A stretch of DNA of 44,686 nucleotides from Gemella haemolysans. Its GTDB lineage: Bacteria > Bacillota > Bacilli > Staphylococcales > Gemellaceae. A program made the translations under genes and the position numbers. The notes beneath the pieces were generated by a model, which searched no databases, had not been told where the DNA came from, and saw only the letters and a program-made list of their open reading frames with translations. Below, piece by piece: positions 24,616 through 33,708 of the stretch. Where the stretch lies: contig NZ_JAQMFS010000112.1 in the NCBI RefSeq assembly GCF_028308085.1, positions 1 through 44,686 of the forward strand. The letters are read 5' to 3'. Positions within the stretch are counted from its first letter, which is position 1. Each line of letters starts with the position of its first letter.

Positions 24616-25767
24616 TTAAACTTGTCTAATATTTACAAAGTCAGTAGGTGGAACATTGTCTTTTCCTAAATCTGGTTGTCCTGCTGTAATTAGAATTAAA
24701 TCTCCTTCTTTTGCTAAACCAGACTCTTTAGAAAAATTCGGTGCACAATTTAGCATTTCTTCCATTGATAGTGTTTTTTCTTCTATGAATGTAGTAACAC
24801 CTCGTGTTAATGCTAATTTTCTAGCTTTTTGTTTTGTTGGCACTACTGCTAATATTGGAACTTTTGGTCGATATCTTGCGATAAACTTCGCAGTACTTCC
24901 CGATTTAGTATAAGTTACTATATTATTAACATCAACAGAATCAAGAAGATATTTAGTTGATAAGGAGATTGCATGCGCAATATTCATTTTGTGATGTTTA
25001 TATTCTTCCGAATCATCATCTTTTACTCTATCTTGATTTTCGATGTAGGTAATTATTCTATCAACTGTTTCTAATGCTTCTTTAGGATAATTCCCTATTG
25101 CTGTTTCTTCGATTAACATGATTGCATCAACACCATCTATAATTGCATTAGCTACGTCAGATACTTCCGCACGTGTCGGTCTTGGATTATAGATCATTGA
25201 ATGAAGCATCTGCGTTGTTAATATTACTTCTTTTGTTGAATCATTAGCTTTTCTAATAATTTCTTTTTGGATACTAGGTAAATTTTGGTAAGGTAATTCC
25301 ATACCTAGCTCATCCCTATTAATCATTATTGAATCTGCAAATTGAATAATCTCATCGATATTTTCATATGCTTCTTTACAATCTATTTTTACAATTAATC
25401 CAATATCTTTCTTCTCATTAGCTTGAAGTATACTTTTTACTTTTCTAATTTCATCCAAATTACTAACAAATGGGCAGGCAACAAAATCAACATCATTTTG
25501 ACAAGCAAAATGAACATTGTTCTCTTCAATTTTTATAAGTTTATATTTACTTTCTGCATATATATGATCTAAATCATAAATTATTGCAGTATTTTTATTT
25601 AATTTTTCTCTTAACTCTTTTATTTTATTAATTCTAAAATCGCACTCTTCTGTGCATCCATAATAATTATCTATTAAGATAGCATCTGCCCCATTTTCTA
25701 TAATATATTCTAATAGTTCTTCTGTACTGTTTCCTAAAGTTGCGATAATTTTTGCCTTTCTAGTCAT
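24616..25767 (-). CDS. Pyruvate-kinase-like protein lacking the B domain
   Basis: 383 aa against about 470-585 for true PykA. The A domain and C domain are recognisable: IVKIDCKEAYENIDEII (125-141), NRDELGMELP (150-159, family ARGDLGVEIP), TTQMLHSM (184-191), PRPTRAEVSDVANAIIDG (195-212), then TYTKSGSTAKFIARYRPKVP. Missing: the N-terminal RxNxSHG substrate/K+ motif (here ILIDNYYG), the GPKIR segment, and the whole B-domain lid; residue ~66 onwards goes straight from YDLDH to a short linker. Metal-ligand positions are altered (KIE to KID, GD to DE). Probably not an active kinase; a regulatory or new role is inferred. Own promoter and terminator; no frameshift seen. Confidence 0.85.
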   Translation of the reverse strand: MTRKAKIIATLGNSTEELLEYIIENGADAILIDNYYGCTEECDFRINKIKELREKLNKNTAIIYDLDHIYAESKYKLIKIEENNVHFACQNDVDFVACPFVSNLDEIRKVKSILQANEKKDIGLIVKIDCKEAYENIDEIIQFADSIMINRDELGMELPYQNLPSIQKEIIRKANDSTKEVILTTQMLHSMIYNPRPTRAEVSDVANAIIDGVDAIMLIEETAIGNYPKEALETVDRIITYIENQDRVKDDDSEEYKHHKMNIAHAISLSTKYLLDSVDVNNIVTYTKSGSTAKFIARYRPKVPILAVVPTKQKARKLALTRGVTTFIEEKTLSMEEMLNCAPNFSKESGLAKEGDLILITAGQPDLGKDNVPPTDFVNIRQV

Positions 25768-26004
25768 AATATACCTACCTTATCTTTAAAACGTTTTCTT
25801 TTAAAATTATTATAACACATCAAATTATTATTTTCTAGATAATTTTCTAAAATAATAATCCTTGATTATTATAATTTTCTTAAACATTTTTCATTAACAA
25901 TTCTAATCTATACTCTACTGACATTCATAAAGTGCTTATTTTAATAAGCTTTACAGTTGTATTTGAATATTATAATATTAATAATTATTCAAAATATAAA
26001 AATA
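25768..26004. other. AT-rich gap upstream of pyruvate-kinase-like gene
   Basis: About 240 bp without a gene. Near the gene, on the minus strand, TGTTATAAT (plus 25811-25819) forms an extended -10 with no clear -35. Nothing else recognised. Confidence 0.5.
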
Positions 26005-26043
26005 AAAAAGAAACCGTACCTAATTGACTACAGTTTCTTTTTT
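26005..26043 (-). terminator. Terminator after dusB
   Basis: Minus-strand hairpin AAAGAAAC / GTTTCTTT with T6 tail, about 40 bases after the dusB stop. Confidence 0.75.
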
Positions 26044-26082
26044 GCTATATTTCATATAATAATTAATCAATAATTCAACACA

Positions 26083-27090
26083 TTAAATTATGATTTCTTT
26101 TTTAGGTGCTGCTACTCCTGATTCAAGATAATCTAAGAATTCACCAAATAAGTTCTCCATTTCTGCATATGAATTTAAGGTATTTAATTCTTTTTTAACT
26201 TTTGCTCCACCTTTAATACCTTTCATGTAGTATGCAGCATGTTTTCTCATTTCATGAACTGCAACTTTCTCAGGCTTAATTTCCATAAGTCTTCTTAGGT
26301 GCAATAAACATACATCAATTTTTTCTCTTGGTGTTGGTTCTTCTGTTAATTCACCAGTTTCTAAATATTTAACTGTACGATATAACATCCATGGATTTCC
26401 TAAAGCTGCACGTCCAATCATGACTGCATCACAGTTAGTATCATCTAACATCTTCTTAGCTAATTCTGGAGTAGTTACATCACCGTTTCCGATAACTGGA
26501 ATTTTAAGCTCTTTTTTAACATCTTTAATAACATCCCAGTTAGCTTTTCCACTATACATTTGAACTTTTGTTCTACCATGAATAGCTATTGCACTAGCTC
26601 CAGCGCGCTCTGCATTTCTTGCATTATCCATTATATAAATATGTTCATCATCCCATCCCATACGCATTTTTACAGTTACAGGCTTGGATACTGAATCTAC
26701 TAGACGCGCAATTACCTCGTATACCTTATCTGGATCAAGTAGTAATTTACTTCCGGCATCTACTTTTGTAATTTTTGGAACTGGACATCCCATATTTAAG
26801 TCGATAATGTCAGCTTCTGTATTTTTATCAACATACTTCGCAGCTTCTACCAAAGTATCGATTTCTCCACCAAATATTTGTAAACTTAATGGACGCTCCC
26901 TTGGATCAATATATAACATATTCATCGTCTTTTTATTATTGAATAAAATTGCTTTATCACTAACCATTTCAGCACAAACTAATCCAGCACCAAACTCCTT
27001 AGCTGTTAAACGAAACGCAGCATTACATACACCTGCCATCGGTGCTAAAACTACTCTGTTCGGTATTTCAATTTCTCTAATTTTAAACAT
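26083..27090 (-). CDS. dusB: tRNA-dihydrouridine synthase B
   Basis: FMN enzyme that reduces uridine in the tRNA D-loop. Seen: VLAPMAGVCNAAFRLTAKEFGAGLVCAEMVS at the N-terminus, IIDLNMGCPVPKITK near 95 (catalytic Cys in GCPVPK), VTVKMRMGWDD near 145, IAIHGRTKVQMYSGKANW near 169, IGNGDVTTPE, and MIGRAALGNPWML near 225. 335 aa is typical. AAAGGAT precedes the ATG. It follows folK in the folB-folK-dusB order seen in Bacillus. Confidence 0.96.
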   Translation of the reverse strand: MFKIREIEIPNRVVLAPMAGVCNAAFRLTAKEFGAGLVCAEMVSDKAILFNNKKTMNMLYIDPRERPLSLQIFGGEIDTLVEAAKYVDKNTEADIIDLNMGCPVPKITKVDAGSKLLLDPDKVYEVIARLVDSVSKPVTVKMRMGWDDEHIYIMDNARNAERAGASAIAIHGRTKVQMYSGKANWDVIKDVKKELKIPVIGNGDVTTPELAKKMLDDTNCDAVMIGRAALGNPWMLYRTVKYLETGELTEEPTPREKIDVCLLHLRRLMEIKPEKVAVHEMRKHAAYYMKGIKGGAKVKKELNTLNSYAEMENLFGEFLDYLESGVAAPKKEIII

Positions 27091-27106
27091 CTTCTATCCT
27101 TTCATT

Positions 27107-27580
27107 TTACAATTTTTCTTTATACAAACTAATTTTTTCTGTTATTTTGTCTAATGATTGCTTTATACTCTTACCATCAACATCTATATCTCCATACATT
27201 TCTACTAATGGAGCTAGTACGAAATTTCTTTCATGAATATATTTATGAGGTACAATCAATCTATCATCATTAAGAACTAAATTATTATATGTGATTATAT
27301 CGATATCTATCGTTCTATTTCCCCAGTGCTCTTTTCTAATGCGACCAAGTTCTAACTCTATCTTTTGAATAGTATCTAGTAGTTCATATGCTTCTAACGA
27401 AGTTTCTATTTCTATACACATATTTAGAAAGTTTTGATCAGCTACTCCACCCCATGCAGGTGTTTCGTAAATACTGCTTAGTTTTGTAATTTTAAGATTA
27501 CTCGCTTCTATTTTTCTTAAAGCATCTTTTAAATATTGCTCTCGTGGCTCTATATTGGTTCCTAATGCTAGTATAATCAT
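27107..27580 (-). CDS. folK: 2-amino-4-hydroxy-6-hydroxymethyldihydropteridine pyrophosphokinase
   Basis: Transfers pyrophosphate to the pterin alcohol in folate synthesis. Seen: ILALGTNIEPREQYLKDAL at the N-terminus, SSIYETPAWGGVADQNFLNMCIEIET near 40, ELGRIRKEHWGNRTIDIDIITY near 76 with the HPPK signature, and LIVPHKYIHERNFVLAPLVEM near 107. The true start is ATG at 27580, which overlaps the folB stop as TAATG; upstream codons in this frame lie inside folB. Length 157 aa. Confidence 0.95.
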   Translation of the reverse strand: MIILALGTNIEPREQYLKDALRKIEASNLKITKLSSIYETPAWGGVADQNFLNMCIEIETSLEAYELLDTIQKIELELGRIRKEHWGNRTIDIDIITYNNLVLNDDRLIVPHKYIHERNFVLAPLVEMYGDIDVDGKSIKQSLDKITEKISLYKEKL

Positions 27581-27957
27581 TATAATCCAAACTCCTGACG
27601 TGTTGTTTCTATAACTACTCCACATTGTTCAAAATGATATTTTATAGGTGCAGATGGTTTATTAATTTCTAGCTTAACATTTTCAATTTGAGGAAACTTT
27701 TCAAAAATATTTTTTAAAATTTCTCCAGCTAGGCGTTCTAATAAATTATACGTATTTAAAGTTGCAGTCTCTACTACTACATCTGCAATATCAGCATAAC
27801 TTATGCTGTCTGTCATCTCATCACTAAACAACGCCTTCTTATAATCAAGCTCATACTCAATACTAAAAATAAATTTTTGACCTAATCTATTTTCTTCTTC
27901 AAATAATCCATGATTAGCAAATACTTCAAGATTATTTATAAATAATTTCGTCTTCAT
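27580..27957 (-). CDS. folB: Dihydroneopterin aldolase
   Basis: Cleaves dihydroneopterin to hydroxymethyl-dihydropterin and glycolaldehyde. Seen: LFINNLEVFANHGLFEEENRLGQKF (conserved NHG..EEE), SDSISYADIADVV-like block with SYADI near 53, LLERLAGEILKNIF near 73 and VKLEINKPSAPI near 95 (catalytic Lys). 125 aa from ATG at 27957, with GAGAGG upstream; the in-frame TTG 18 bases earlier overlaps that RBS. Start of the folB-folK-dusB operon; no folP is present. Confidence 0.95.
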   Translation of the reverse strand: MKTKLFINNLEVFANHGLFEEENRLGQKFIFSIEYELDYKKALFSDEMTDSISYADIADVVVETATLNTYNLLERLAGEILKNIFEKFPQIENVKLEINKPSAPIKYHFEQCGVVIETTRQEFGL

Positions 27958-28053
27958 GATTAATATACCTCTCAATCATTATTTTGCTTAACTATAAAAT
28001 TTTAACATATTTCGCCTTATTTCTCTAATGATTATACTTACATATCAATAAAA

Positions 28054-28098
28054 AACGACTTAAAATTATGATTTAATAAAATCTCTTTTTAAGCCGTT
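28054..28098 (-). terminator. Terminator after surface nuclease gene
   Basis: Arms AACGACTTAAAA (28054-28065) and TTTTAAGCCGTT (28087-28098), one mismatch, with T6 on the minus strand after the stem. Confidence 0.75.
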
Positions 28099-28153
28099 TA
28101 AGTAAAAATCAATGTTTCTTAGTATTTTTACTGTGAAATTTAAATATTTTTAA

Positions 28154-30403
28154 TTAGTTTTTATTTCTTTTTCTTCCTAAAATGAATGCAGCAACTGCAC
28201 TTAATCCAGCAAATAGAAGTGAACTAGAAGAATTTAATCCAGTTTTAGGAAGAACATTTTTTCCAAAGAAGTTTTCTCCTTTGTTTGTTTTCTCTTTTTC
28301 AGATTTAACTTGTTCAGTTGTAGCTTTGCTACCTTGTTCAGTTCTTTCTTCCTTAACTTCTTTTGAATTAGCTGCTTCTTGATTTGGATTAGAAGCTACA
28401 TTTTCTGAAGGTTTATTTTCTGAAACTGGTTTTACTTCTGTAGTTGGATTAGATGCTGGGCTTGGTTCAGGTGTAGTTGATACTTCTTTCTTACTGAAGT
28501 CAATTTGCACAACTACTGGATCATGGTCAGAAGCACGTCCATGTTCTTCCATGAATGAAGCATTAATATGAACTGGAGAGAAGACTACTTTATCTTTAAT
28601 GTTTTTAGAAATTAAAATATTGTCTAAACTTTGGTTACTTCCTCGGTAGAAGTATGAGTATCTATCTCCTTGTTCATGTTCAGCCATTAAGTTAACTAGT
28701 TCATTTCCTACGATTGTTTTCACACTATCTGAAAATTCAAAGTCATTGAAGTCTCCTGTAAGAACAAATTTTAAGTTTGGATTTTGACGTAATCCTTCTT
28801 TAATAAAGGCATTTAAAATTTTAGCCTCTTCAATACGTTTTGCTTTTGTATTTTCTACTGATGGTTGGTTAGAACCATAGATTGCATCATCACCTAATTT
28901 TGATTTTAAGTGGTTTGCAATTACTACTATTCTTTCACCTTTAAATTCAAATTCAGCAGCTAATGATTTTCTAACTTTTTCAAAGTGAACACTTGTAGGA
29001 TCAACTCTTGATGGATTTTTTTCAAGATGCCCATTAACGAAACGAGCAGCTTCCTCGCTTCCACCTTTTTCTTTACCAATTAGAGTTACTCTCTTAGGAT
29101 TATATAAATAAGCTACCCTAATGTTCGCGCCCGGTTTACCACCATCTTTTCCGTCAACTGGAGCTATCTCAGTATATTTATAATCAGGTCCACCAAGACT
29201 CTTAATTCTTTGAGCTAATTTTTCCCCACTCTTAACTCCATCAACAGTTCCATCATTTACTCCACCATTGTTATCTTGAACCTCAATAAGAGTTATGATA
29301 TCAGGACTGTGAACTTCTTTTATAAATGAATTAGCAATTTTATCAACTTTTTCCTCTGGTGTTTCATCATGACCCTTGTTGTTTGCTGAGAAGTTTTCAA
29401 TATTGTAAGAAGCAATTGTTAATTTATCTTCTGAAGGATAAATTTTAGATACTTCACGTTTTAATCCTCCATCTTGAATTGCTGGTACGCTAGATGGATC
29501 AATTTTATATGTTTTATTTTTATAAGTAACTACCCCTGTAATATTTTCATTAAAGTAGTCTTTTGCTTTTGCTACAAATTTATTCCCTACTGTAATAGGT
29601 AGTACTTCTGTGTTTTGTACACCAGGGCGAAGATTTACTCCACCGATGTTATTAAGTTTTTGACCTTTGTAGTCACCTGGTAATACATAAATATCACCTT
29701 TATATTGCGGCCCAGTAACTTTTGGTTTAGTCACCTCTACACGCATTCCCTCTAGACTTTCCCAATAATCTAAAGCTTCTGTTTCTGGATTATATTTAGT
29801 TGGCGTATTATCAACTATGTCTTTAGGCATTTTTTCAGAAATGTTTAATGCTTTTGGTAAATCTGCTTTCCCTAATTTTGTTATAGTTGCGTTAATAATT
29901 TGAGTAACTGTTAGGCTTCCAGCTGGTTTTTTAAAAGTTTGACCTGGTTTTACAGAATATTCTTCCATATAACCTTCTTTAACAGTTCCTTGAACTTTTA
30001 ATAAGTCACCTGATTCTACTTTATCTTTTGAAGCGACATATACTGCATCAGAGGTTTTTGGATTATTATCTGACACTTTATCTTGAACATAGAAACCAGT
30101 TTGATCAGTTTTAGTTACAACAACATTGTTTATTACTACTTCTTTCCCAACTAAAGGACTTTCATGGCTTTCACCTTGTACTTCCCCTATGTTTTTTACT
30201 TCTTTTGGAGCAGTAGCTTGAGGACTTGTTGTAGTCGCTCCAGCAGGTTTTACTTCATTTTTTCCTGTTGTAGTAGTCGGTGTAACTACTTCTGTTTTTA
30301 CCTCAGCCGCAGAAACTTCATTAGCTTCAGCTGATAAATAAGTTGCCCCTACTCCTCCTAATACTGCACTTGCTAATAATATTGATAATTTGTATTTTTT
30401 CAC
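28154..30403 (-). CDS. LPXTG-anchored endonuclease/exonuclease/phosphatase-family nuclease
   Basis: Cell-wall nuclease, 749 aa. Seen: signal peptide (KYKLSILLASAVLGGVGATYLSA), OB-fold YhcR-type domain about 75-185 (VVINNVVVTKTDQTGFYVQD, LLKVQGTVKEGY), a mid region to ~320, then the EEP nuclease domain about 328-640 with LTIASYNIENFS, TLIEVQDNNG, VVIANHLKSKLGDD, LTGDFNDFEFSDS and ASDHDPVVV (catalytic His/Asp/Asn set intact). LPKTG at 718-722 is followed by a hydrophobic segment and GRKRNKN. Architecture resembles streptococcal SpnA/SsnA DNases. Start is GTG with AAGGAG nine bases upstream. Likely degrades extracellular DNA. Confidence 0.9.
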   Translation of the reverse strand: MKKYKLSILLASAVLGGVGATYLSAEANEVSAAEVKTEVVTPTTTTGKNEVKPAGATTTSPQATAPKEVKNIGEVQGESHESPLVGKEVVINNVVVTKTDQTGFYVQDKVSDNNPKTSDAVYVASKDKVESGDLLKVQGTVKEGYMEEYSVKPGQTFKKPAGSLTVTQIINATITKLGKADLPKALNISEKMPKDIVDNTPTKYNPETEALDYWESLEGMRVEVTKPKVTGPQYKGDIYVLPGDYKGQKLNNIGGVNLRPGVQNTEVLPITVGNKFVAKAKDYFNENITGVVTYKNKTYKIDPSSVPAIQDGGLKREVSKIYPSEDKLTIASYNIENFSANNKGHDETPEEKVDKIANSFIKEVHSPDIITLIEVQDNNGGVNDGTVDGVKSGEKLAQRIKSLGGPDYKYTEIAPVDGKDGGKPGANIRVAYLYNPKRVTLIGKEKGGSEEAARFVNGHLEKNPSRVDPTSVHFEKVRKSLAAEFEFKGERIVVIANHLKSKLGDDAIYGSNQPSVENTKAKRIEEAKILNAFIKEGLRQNPNLKFVLTGDFNDFEFSDSVKTIVGNELVNLMAEHEQGDRYSYFYRGSNQSLDNILISKNIKDKVVFSPVHINASFMEEHGRASDHDPVVVQIDFSKKEVSTTPEPSPASNPTTEVKPVSENKPSENVASNPNQEAANSKEVKEERTEQGSKATTEQVKSEKEKTNKGENFFGKNVLPKTGLNSSSSLLFAGLSAVAAFILGRKRNKN

Positions 30404-30487
30404 AATATGAACTCCTTGTATATAAGTTTATACTAATTATTTTACTATTAATCTAACTAATAAGCAACATCAATTGTTTACCTTTAC

Positions 30488-30530
30488 AAAAAAATCCTCA
30501 ATATAGACTTTTCTATATTGAAGATTCTTA
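30488..30530. terminator. Terminator after MFS gene
   Basis: Strong hairpin around TCAATATAGA / TCTATATTGA with T7 on the minus strand, just past the stop of the MFS gene at 30546. Confidence 0.82.
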
Positions 30531-30545
30531 AAATCAATAATTAAA

Positions 30546-31730
30546 CTATTTAATTCTTCTTTTTTTTAACTTTACCAACATAAATGATAAAATAATTACT
30601 CCTACCAATGCCATAAATGCTAACCATGTATTTTCTATTCCTACTTTATCAGTTAATACTCCATTTACAGATAGTAATATTGCTACAATAATAGATTCAA
30701 AAGTATAAAATATAGAAACTGTAGTTGTTCTATTTTCATCACTTTTTACTAGATATTTATGCATAAATACACTAACCTGTATACTCATTAAAGTGAAAAA
30801 TACAATATATATCATGAATAGTACAAATTTAGCATATACATTTTGAATAAAAACAAACATTAATAGCATTCCAATATTTACAACTACAAAGAAATACAAA
30901 ATGCGTAGCTTTGATAATTTATTTGATAATTTTTCATATATTACACTTCCTAACATTCCACTAACTGATATACCAATCCAAATATAACCGATAATATCAA
31001 CATCTAACTTTTCAAACACAGCTTGCCACTGGTTTGATGGCCCAAGATCTAGGATAGAAGGAATAACAAAAAGTATCATAAGAAATATACTACTTTTAAC
31101 ATATAGTGTTTCTTTTAACGAGTTTTTTACTGTTACAAATGAATCTTTTATTTTCTCAACTGATATTTTTTGAGTCTTTTCTAAGTTTTTCATAAATAAA
31201 AGTGTAATAAACAACGAAATAATAAAAACTATCATACTTAATATTACTGACAAACTTTTATGATATACATACACATATTTAGCACTTATAAAACCTACAA
31301 TTGCTGAGAAAAATAATGCATACAGTGAACTTCTTGAAAGAACTTTATCTATATCTATTTCTTCATTGTTTTTATTGTTTACATTGACTAACCAACTTGT
31401 TAGTGTTCCAGATTGAAACGATTCTGCAACTGCAGATAAAATTGCAGAAATGTACAGTAAAATTAAACTATTACTAAGCAATAAGATTAAACCTATAACC
31501 CTAAAAACTGAACTAAGAAGAATACTATTTTTTGCTCCGATGTTATCAGTGATTGCCCCACAAGGAAGCTCAGTCATAAAAGAAACTAACCAAAAAATTG
31601 ATAAATAAAGCCCTACTTCAGCAAAAGAAAAATCTTTTGACAACAAATAAATATATAAAATTGGATTAAAAAATGATAATGCTACCGTAACTAATATATT
31701 ATACAAATAATAAAATTTAGTATTATTCAT
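30546..31730 (-). CDS. MFS transporter
   Basis: 394 aa with about 12 hydrophobic segments. Seen: NILVTVALSFFNPILYIYLLSKDFSFAEVGLYLSIFW at the N-terminus, the motif A-like TELPCGAITDNIGAKNSILLSSVFRVIG (residues about 52-80), SAVAESFQSGTLTSWLVN near 110, and a C-terminal six-helix half. This resembles small MFS proteins of the YfkF/drug exporter type in lactic acid bacteria; substrate unknown. The ATG overlaps the preceding DUF2087 gene by 8 bp, so the pair is translationally coupled. It ends in TAG. Confidence 0.82.
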   Translation of the reverse strand: MNNTKFYYLYNILVTVALSFFNPILYIYLLSKDFSFAEVGLYLSIFWLVSFMTELPCGAITDNIGAKNSILLSSVFRVIGLILLLSNSLILLYISAILSAVAESFQSGTLTSWLVNVNNKNNEEIDIDKVLSRSSLYALFFSAIVGFISAKYVYVYHKSLSVILSMIVFIISLFITLLFMKNLEKTQKISVEKIKDSFVTVKNSLKETLYVKSSIFLMILFVIPSILDLGPSNQWQAVFEKLDVDIIGYIWIGISVSGMLGSVIYEKLSNKLSKLRILYFFVVVNIGMLLMFVFIQNVYAKFVLFMIYIVFFTLMSIQVSVFMHKYLVKSDENRTTTVSIFYTFESIIVAILLSVNGVLTDKVGIENTWLAFMALVGVIILSFMLVKLKKRRIK

Positions 31731-31989
31731 CTTTTTCCCCTACAATCTTATACATCCTACCGTAATTATCTCTTTCTAAAAACTTATAATCAACAAGATA
31801 TCTTCTAATTAGAGAATAATCTGGATAAATCTCCTTAATTGCTTCGTTTAATTCTTTCTCAGTAAACTCTAATGATTTTTCCTTCAACATCTCTAAAACT
31901 ATTTGAAGAACGAGAAGCTTATTTTTTTCTTTTTTTGGTATCATCATCAATTTATTATTTTTAAAATATTTTATTTTTACTTCTTCCAT
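31723..31989 (-). CDS. DUF2087 domain protein, likely transcription regulator
   Basis: 88 aa. Seen: IKYFKNNKLMMIPKKEKNKLLVLQIVLEML, FTEKELNEAIKEIYPDYSLIRRYLVDYKFLERDNYGRMYKI, which is the DUF2087 pattern (helical, RRxLVDxxFLxR) usually attached to or acting as a small winged-helix regulator. Start ATG at 31989 with AAAGGA upstream; an in-frame TTG 18 bases earlier overlaps that RBS. It is coupled to the MFS gene and may control it. Confidence 0.8.
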   Translation of the reverse strand: MEEVKIKYFKNNKLMMIPKKEKNKLLVLQIVLEMLKEKSLEFTEKELNEAIKEIYPDYSLIRRYLVDYKFLERDNYGRMYKIVGEKDE

Positions 31990-32065
31990 ATTACACTTTC
32001 CTTTCAAATTTAACTTTTTTATATACTATTATATATCATATAAAATAAAAAACAAGTATAAAAAT

Positions 32066-32099
32066 AACCTCTAACAAAGTTTATACCATGTTAGAGGTT
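32066..32099. terminator. Terminator after ssb gene
   Basis: Perfect 11-bp arms (AACCTCTAACA and its complement) with T5 following on the minus strand. Confidence 0.82.
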
Positions 32100-32124
32100 T
32101 TGCAATCTAGTTTACTTTTTATTT

Positions 32125-32493
32125 CTATTGCCCTAAGACAAAAACATCTTCAGCTTCTTTTTCTTCTTTTTTAGATCCTTTAGTTAAAAATGAAATTTTA
32201 TTAGCTATGATTTTAATTCTATAGTGGGTTACTCCGTCTTTATCTTTATAAACATTATTGTTTAAAGTACCTACTATATTAAGCAAACTTCCTTTTTCAC
32301 AGTATCTAGCTGTATTTTCTGCAATTTTACCAAAAGCAGTAAATTCGAAAAATTCAGTATCATAGTTCCCTTCTTTATTCTTAAAATCAGACTGAACTGC
32401 AATAGTAGCTTTAATATAACTTACTTTCTTATCACTTTCTTTTAATTCCGGTTTTTTTACTAATCTTCCTATTAAAATTACTTGATTTAACAT
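32125..32493 (-). CDS. Short single-stranded DNA-binding protein (SsbB-like)
   Basis: OB-fold SSB of 122 aa. Seen: NQVILIGRLVKKPELKE at the N-terminus, VSYIKATIAVQSDFKNKEGNYDTEFFEFTAFGKIAENTARYCEKGSLLNIVGTL and IIANKISFL. It lacks the long linker and acidic DDDIPF-type tip of the essential SsbA; the end is EDVFVLGQ. This fits competence-associated SsbB paralogues, but no ComK or ComX-type box was recognised upstream, and it is not next to rpsF/rpsR. RBS GGGAGG precedes ATG. It ends in TAG. Confidence 0.88.
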   Translation of the reverse strand: MLNQVILIGRLVKKPELKESDKKVSYIKATIAVQSDFKNKEGNYDTEFFEFTAFGKIAENTARYCEKGSLLNIVGTLNNNVYKDKDGVTHYRIKIIANKISFLTKGSKKEEKEAEDVFVLGQ

Positions 32494-32558
32494 AATTTAT
32501 CCTCCCTTAAAATAGTAATCTAGATTGCTATGAAAACATTAGGAAGATTATCTTAGTC

Positions 32559-32843
32559 TTATTTATTAATTAAAGTAACAAAAACTTCGCCATCCTTCAA
32601 AAATTCTGCATTAATATAATTATCACCATCAAAATGTAATAACTTACCTGGTTCTACGATATGAATTTCTTCATCATTTAAAAATACTTTAACTTCACCT
32701 TTGACACAAGTGAATACTACTAAAGCTTCTGGATGATTGTGTTTAGGAATTACATCACCCTGTTTTCCTACTTTTTTTACTAATTTAAATCTATCATGTT
32801 TTTTTAATAAACCTGCTTCTTCAAAAATTATTCCTACGCTCAT
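32559..32843 (-). CDS. Cupin-domain protein
   Basis: 94-aa single cupin barrel. Seen: GDVIPKHNHPEALVVFTCVKGEVKVFLNDEE (metal-binding His-His-Glu of cupin motif 1) and HIVEPGKLLHFDGDNYINAEFLKDGEVFVTLI (motif 2, with one His). Such small cupins bind metal or small ligands; no enzyme activity can be assigned. Stand-alone between methyltransferase and ssb genes, same strand. RBS AAAGGAG precedes the ATG. Confidence 0.82.
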   Translation of the reverse strand: MSVGIIFEEAGLLKKHDRFKLVKKVGKQGDVIPKHNHPEALVVFTCVKGEVKVFLNDEEIHIVEPGKLLHFDGDNYINAEFLKDGEVFVTLINK

Positions 32844-32897
32844 ATTAATTCTCCTTTATTTAAAAACTATTTTATATTTATTACGCTTACACTCTTA

Positions 32898-33653
32898 TTA
32901 TAGAACTTTTTTGTTAACAAAACAAATAAAATTCATATCTTTTTCCAATTTTTTAAAAACTACTCCCATCTTAATAAACTGTGATCTATTTTCTCTCTTA
33001 AATCCATTTTTTATTATTTTTAACGTATTTAAAATACCTTCATCATCTACAAGTCCAGATACAGTGAGTAATGTAAGTTTATCATAAAGACTATTAACCG
33101 TCTTAAAGCCCGCTTCTTCAAATAATAATAGCCAATTTTCTTTCGGTAACGGAGAAACATTCATATTAATTGCATCAGACAATGTCTTTTTCGTTTCTTC
33201 ATAATTATTTAACAACAGTATGTCATGAGTCAGAAGTAATCCGCCTGGTTTTAATACTCTATAATATTCATTTAAGGCTTTAGATTTACTCTTATCACTA
33301 AACATAGTTAGCATAGCTTCATTTATAATATAATCAAAACTATTATCGGAGAATATTAAATGAAATGCATCCGCCCTCATAAACTCTATATTCTTTAGAT
33401 TATTCCTTACAACTTCAAGTTGTGCTTCTAAAATAGATTCTTTATCTACATCTATTCCTATAAAGGTAGTCTTAGGATATCGTTTTGCTAAAGATATTAG
33501 ATTTATTCCTCTGTTACATGCAACTTCTAAGACACGATTCCCAGCTTCAAACTTTATATGTGCAAGTAGAAAATCAGTTCCTTTCACCCCTCCAGGTCTT
33601 AATCTAGTTTTACCTAATTTTTTTAAAAATTTATGCCCCATTTCTTTTTTCAT
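32898..33653 (-). CDS. Class I SAM-dependent methyltransferase
   Basis: 251 aa. Seen: motif I VLEVACNRGINLISLAKRYP near 42, motif II TFIGIDVDKESILEAQ near 62, MRADAFHLIFSDNSFDYIINEAMLTMF near 90, and YRVLKPGGLLLTHDILLL near 130. UbiE/Methyltransf_11-like; substrate unknown. ATG at 33653 is chosen, with GAGGG five bases upstream; the ORF extends four codons to a TTG without an RBS. Confidence 0.85.
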   Translation of the reverse strand: MKKEMGHKFLKKLGKTRLRPGGVKGTDFLLAHIKFEAGNRVLEVACNRGINLISLAKRYPKTTFIGIDVDKESILEAQLEVVRNNLKNIEFMRADAFHLIFSDNSFDYIINEAMLTMFSDKSKSKALNEYYRVLKPGGLLLTHDILLLNNYEETKKTLSDAINMNVSPLPKENWLLLFEEAGFKTVNSLYDKLTLLTVSGLVDDEGILNTLKIIKNGFKRENRSQFIKMGVVFKKLEKDMNFICFVNKKVL

Positions 33654-33708
33654 AATAACCCTCAACGTTTTATATTATACTTTTATTGTACAATAAGCTA
33701 AAATAAAA

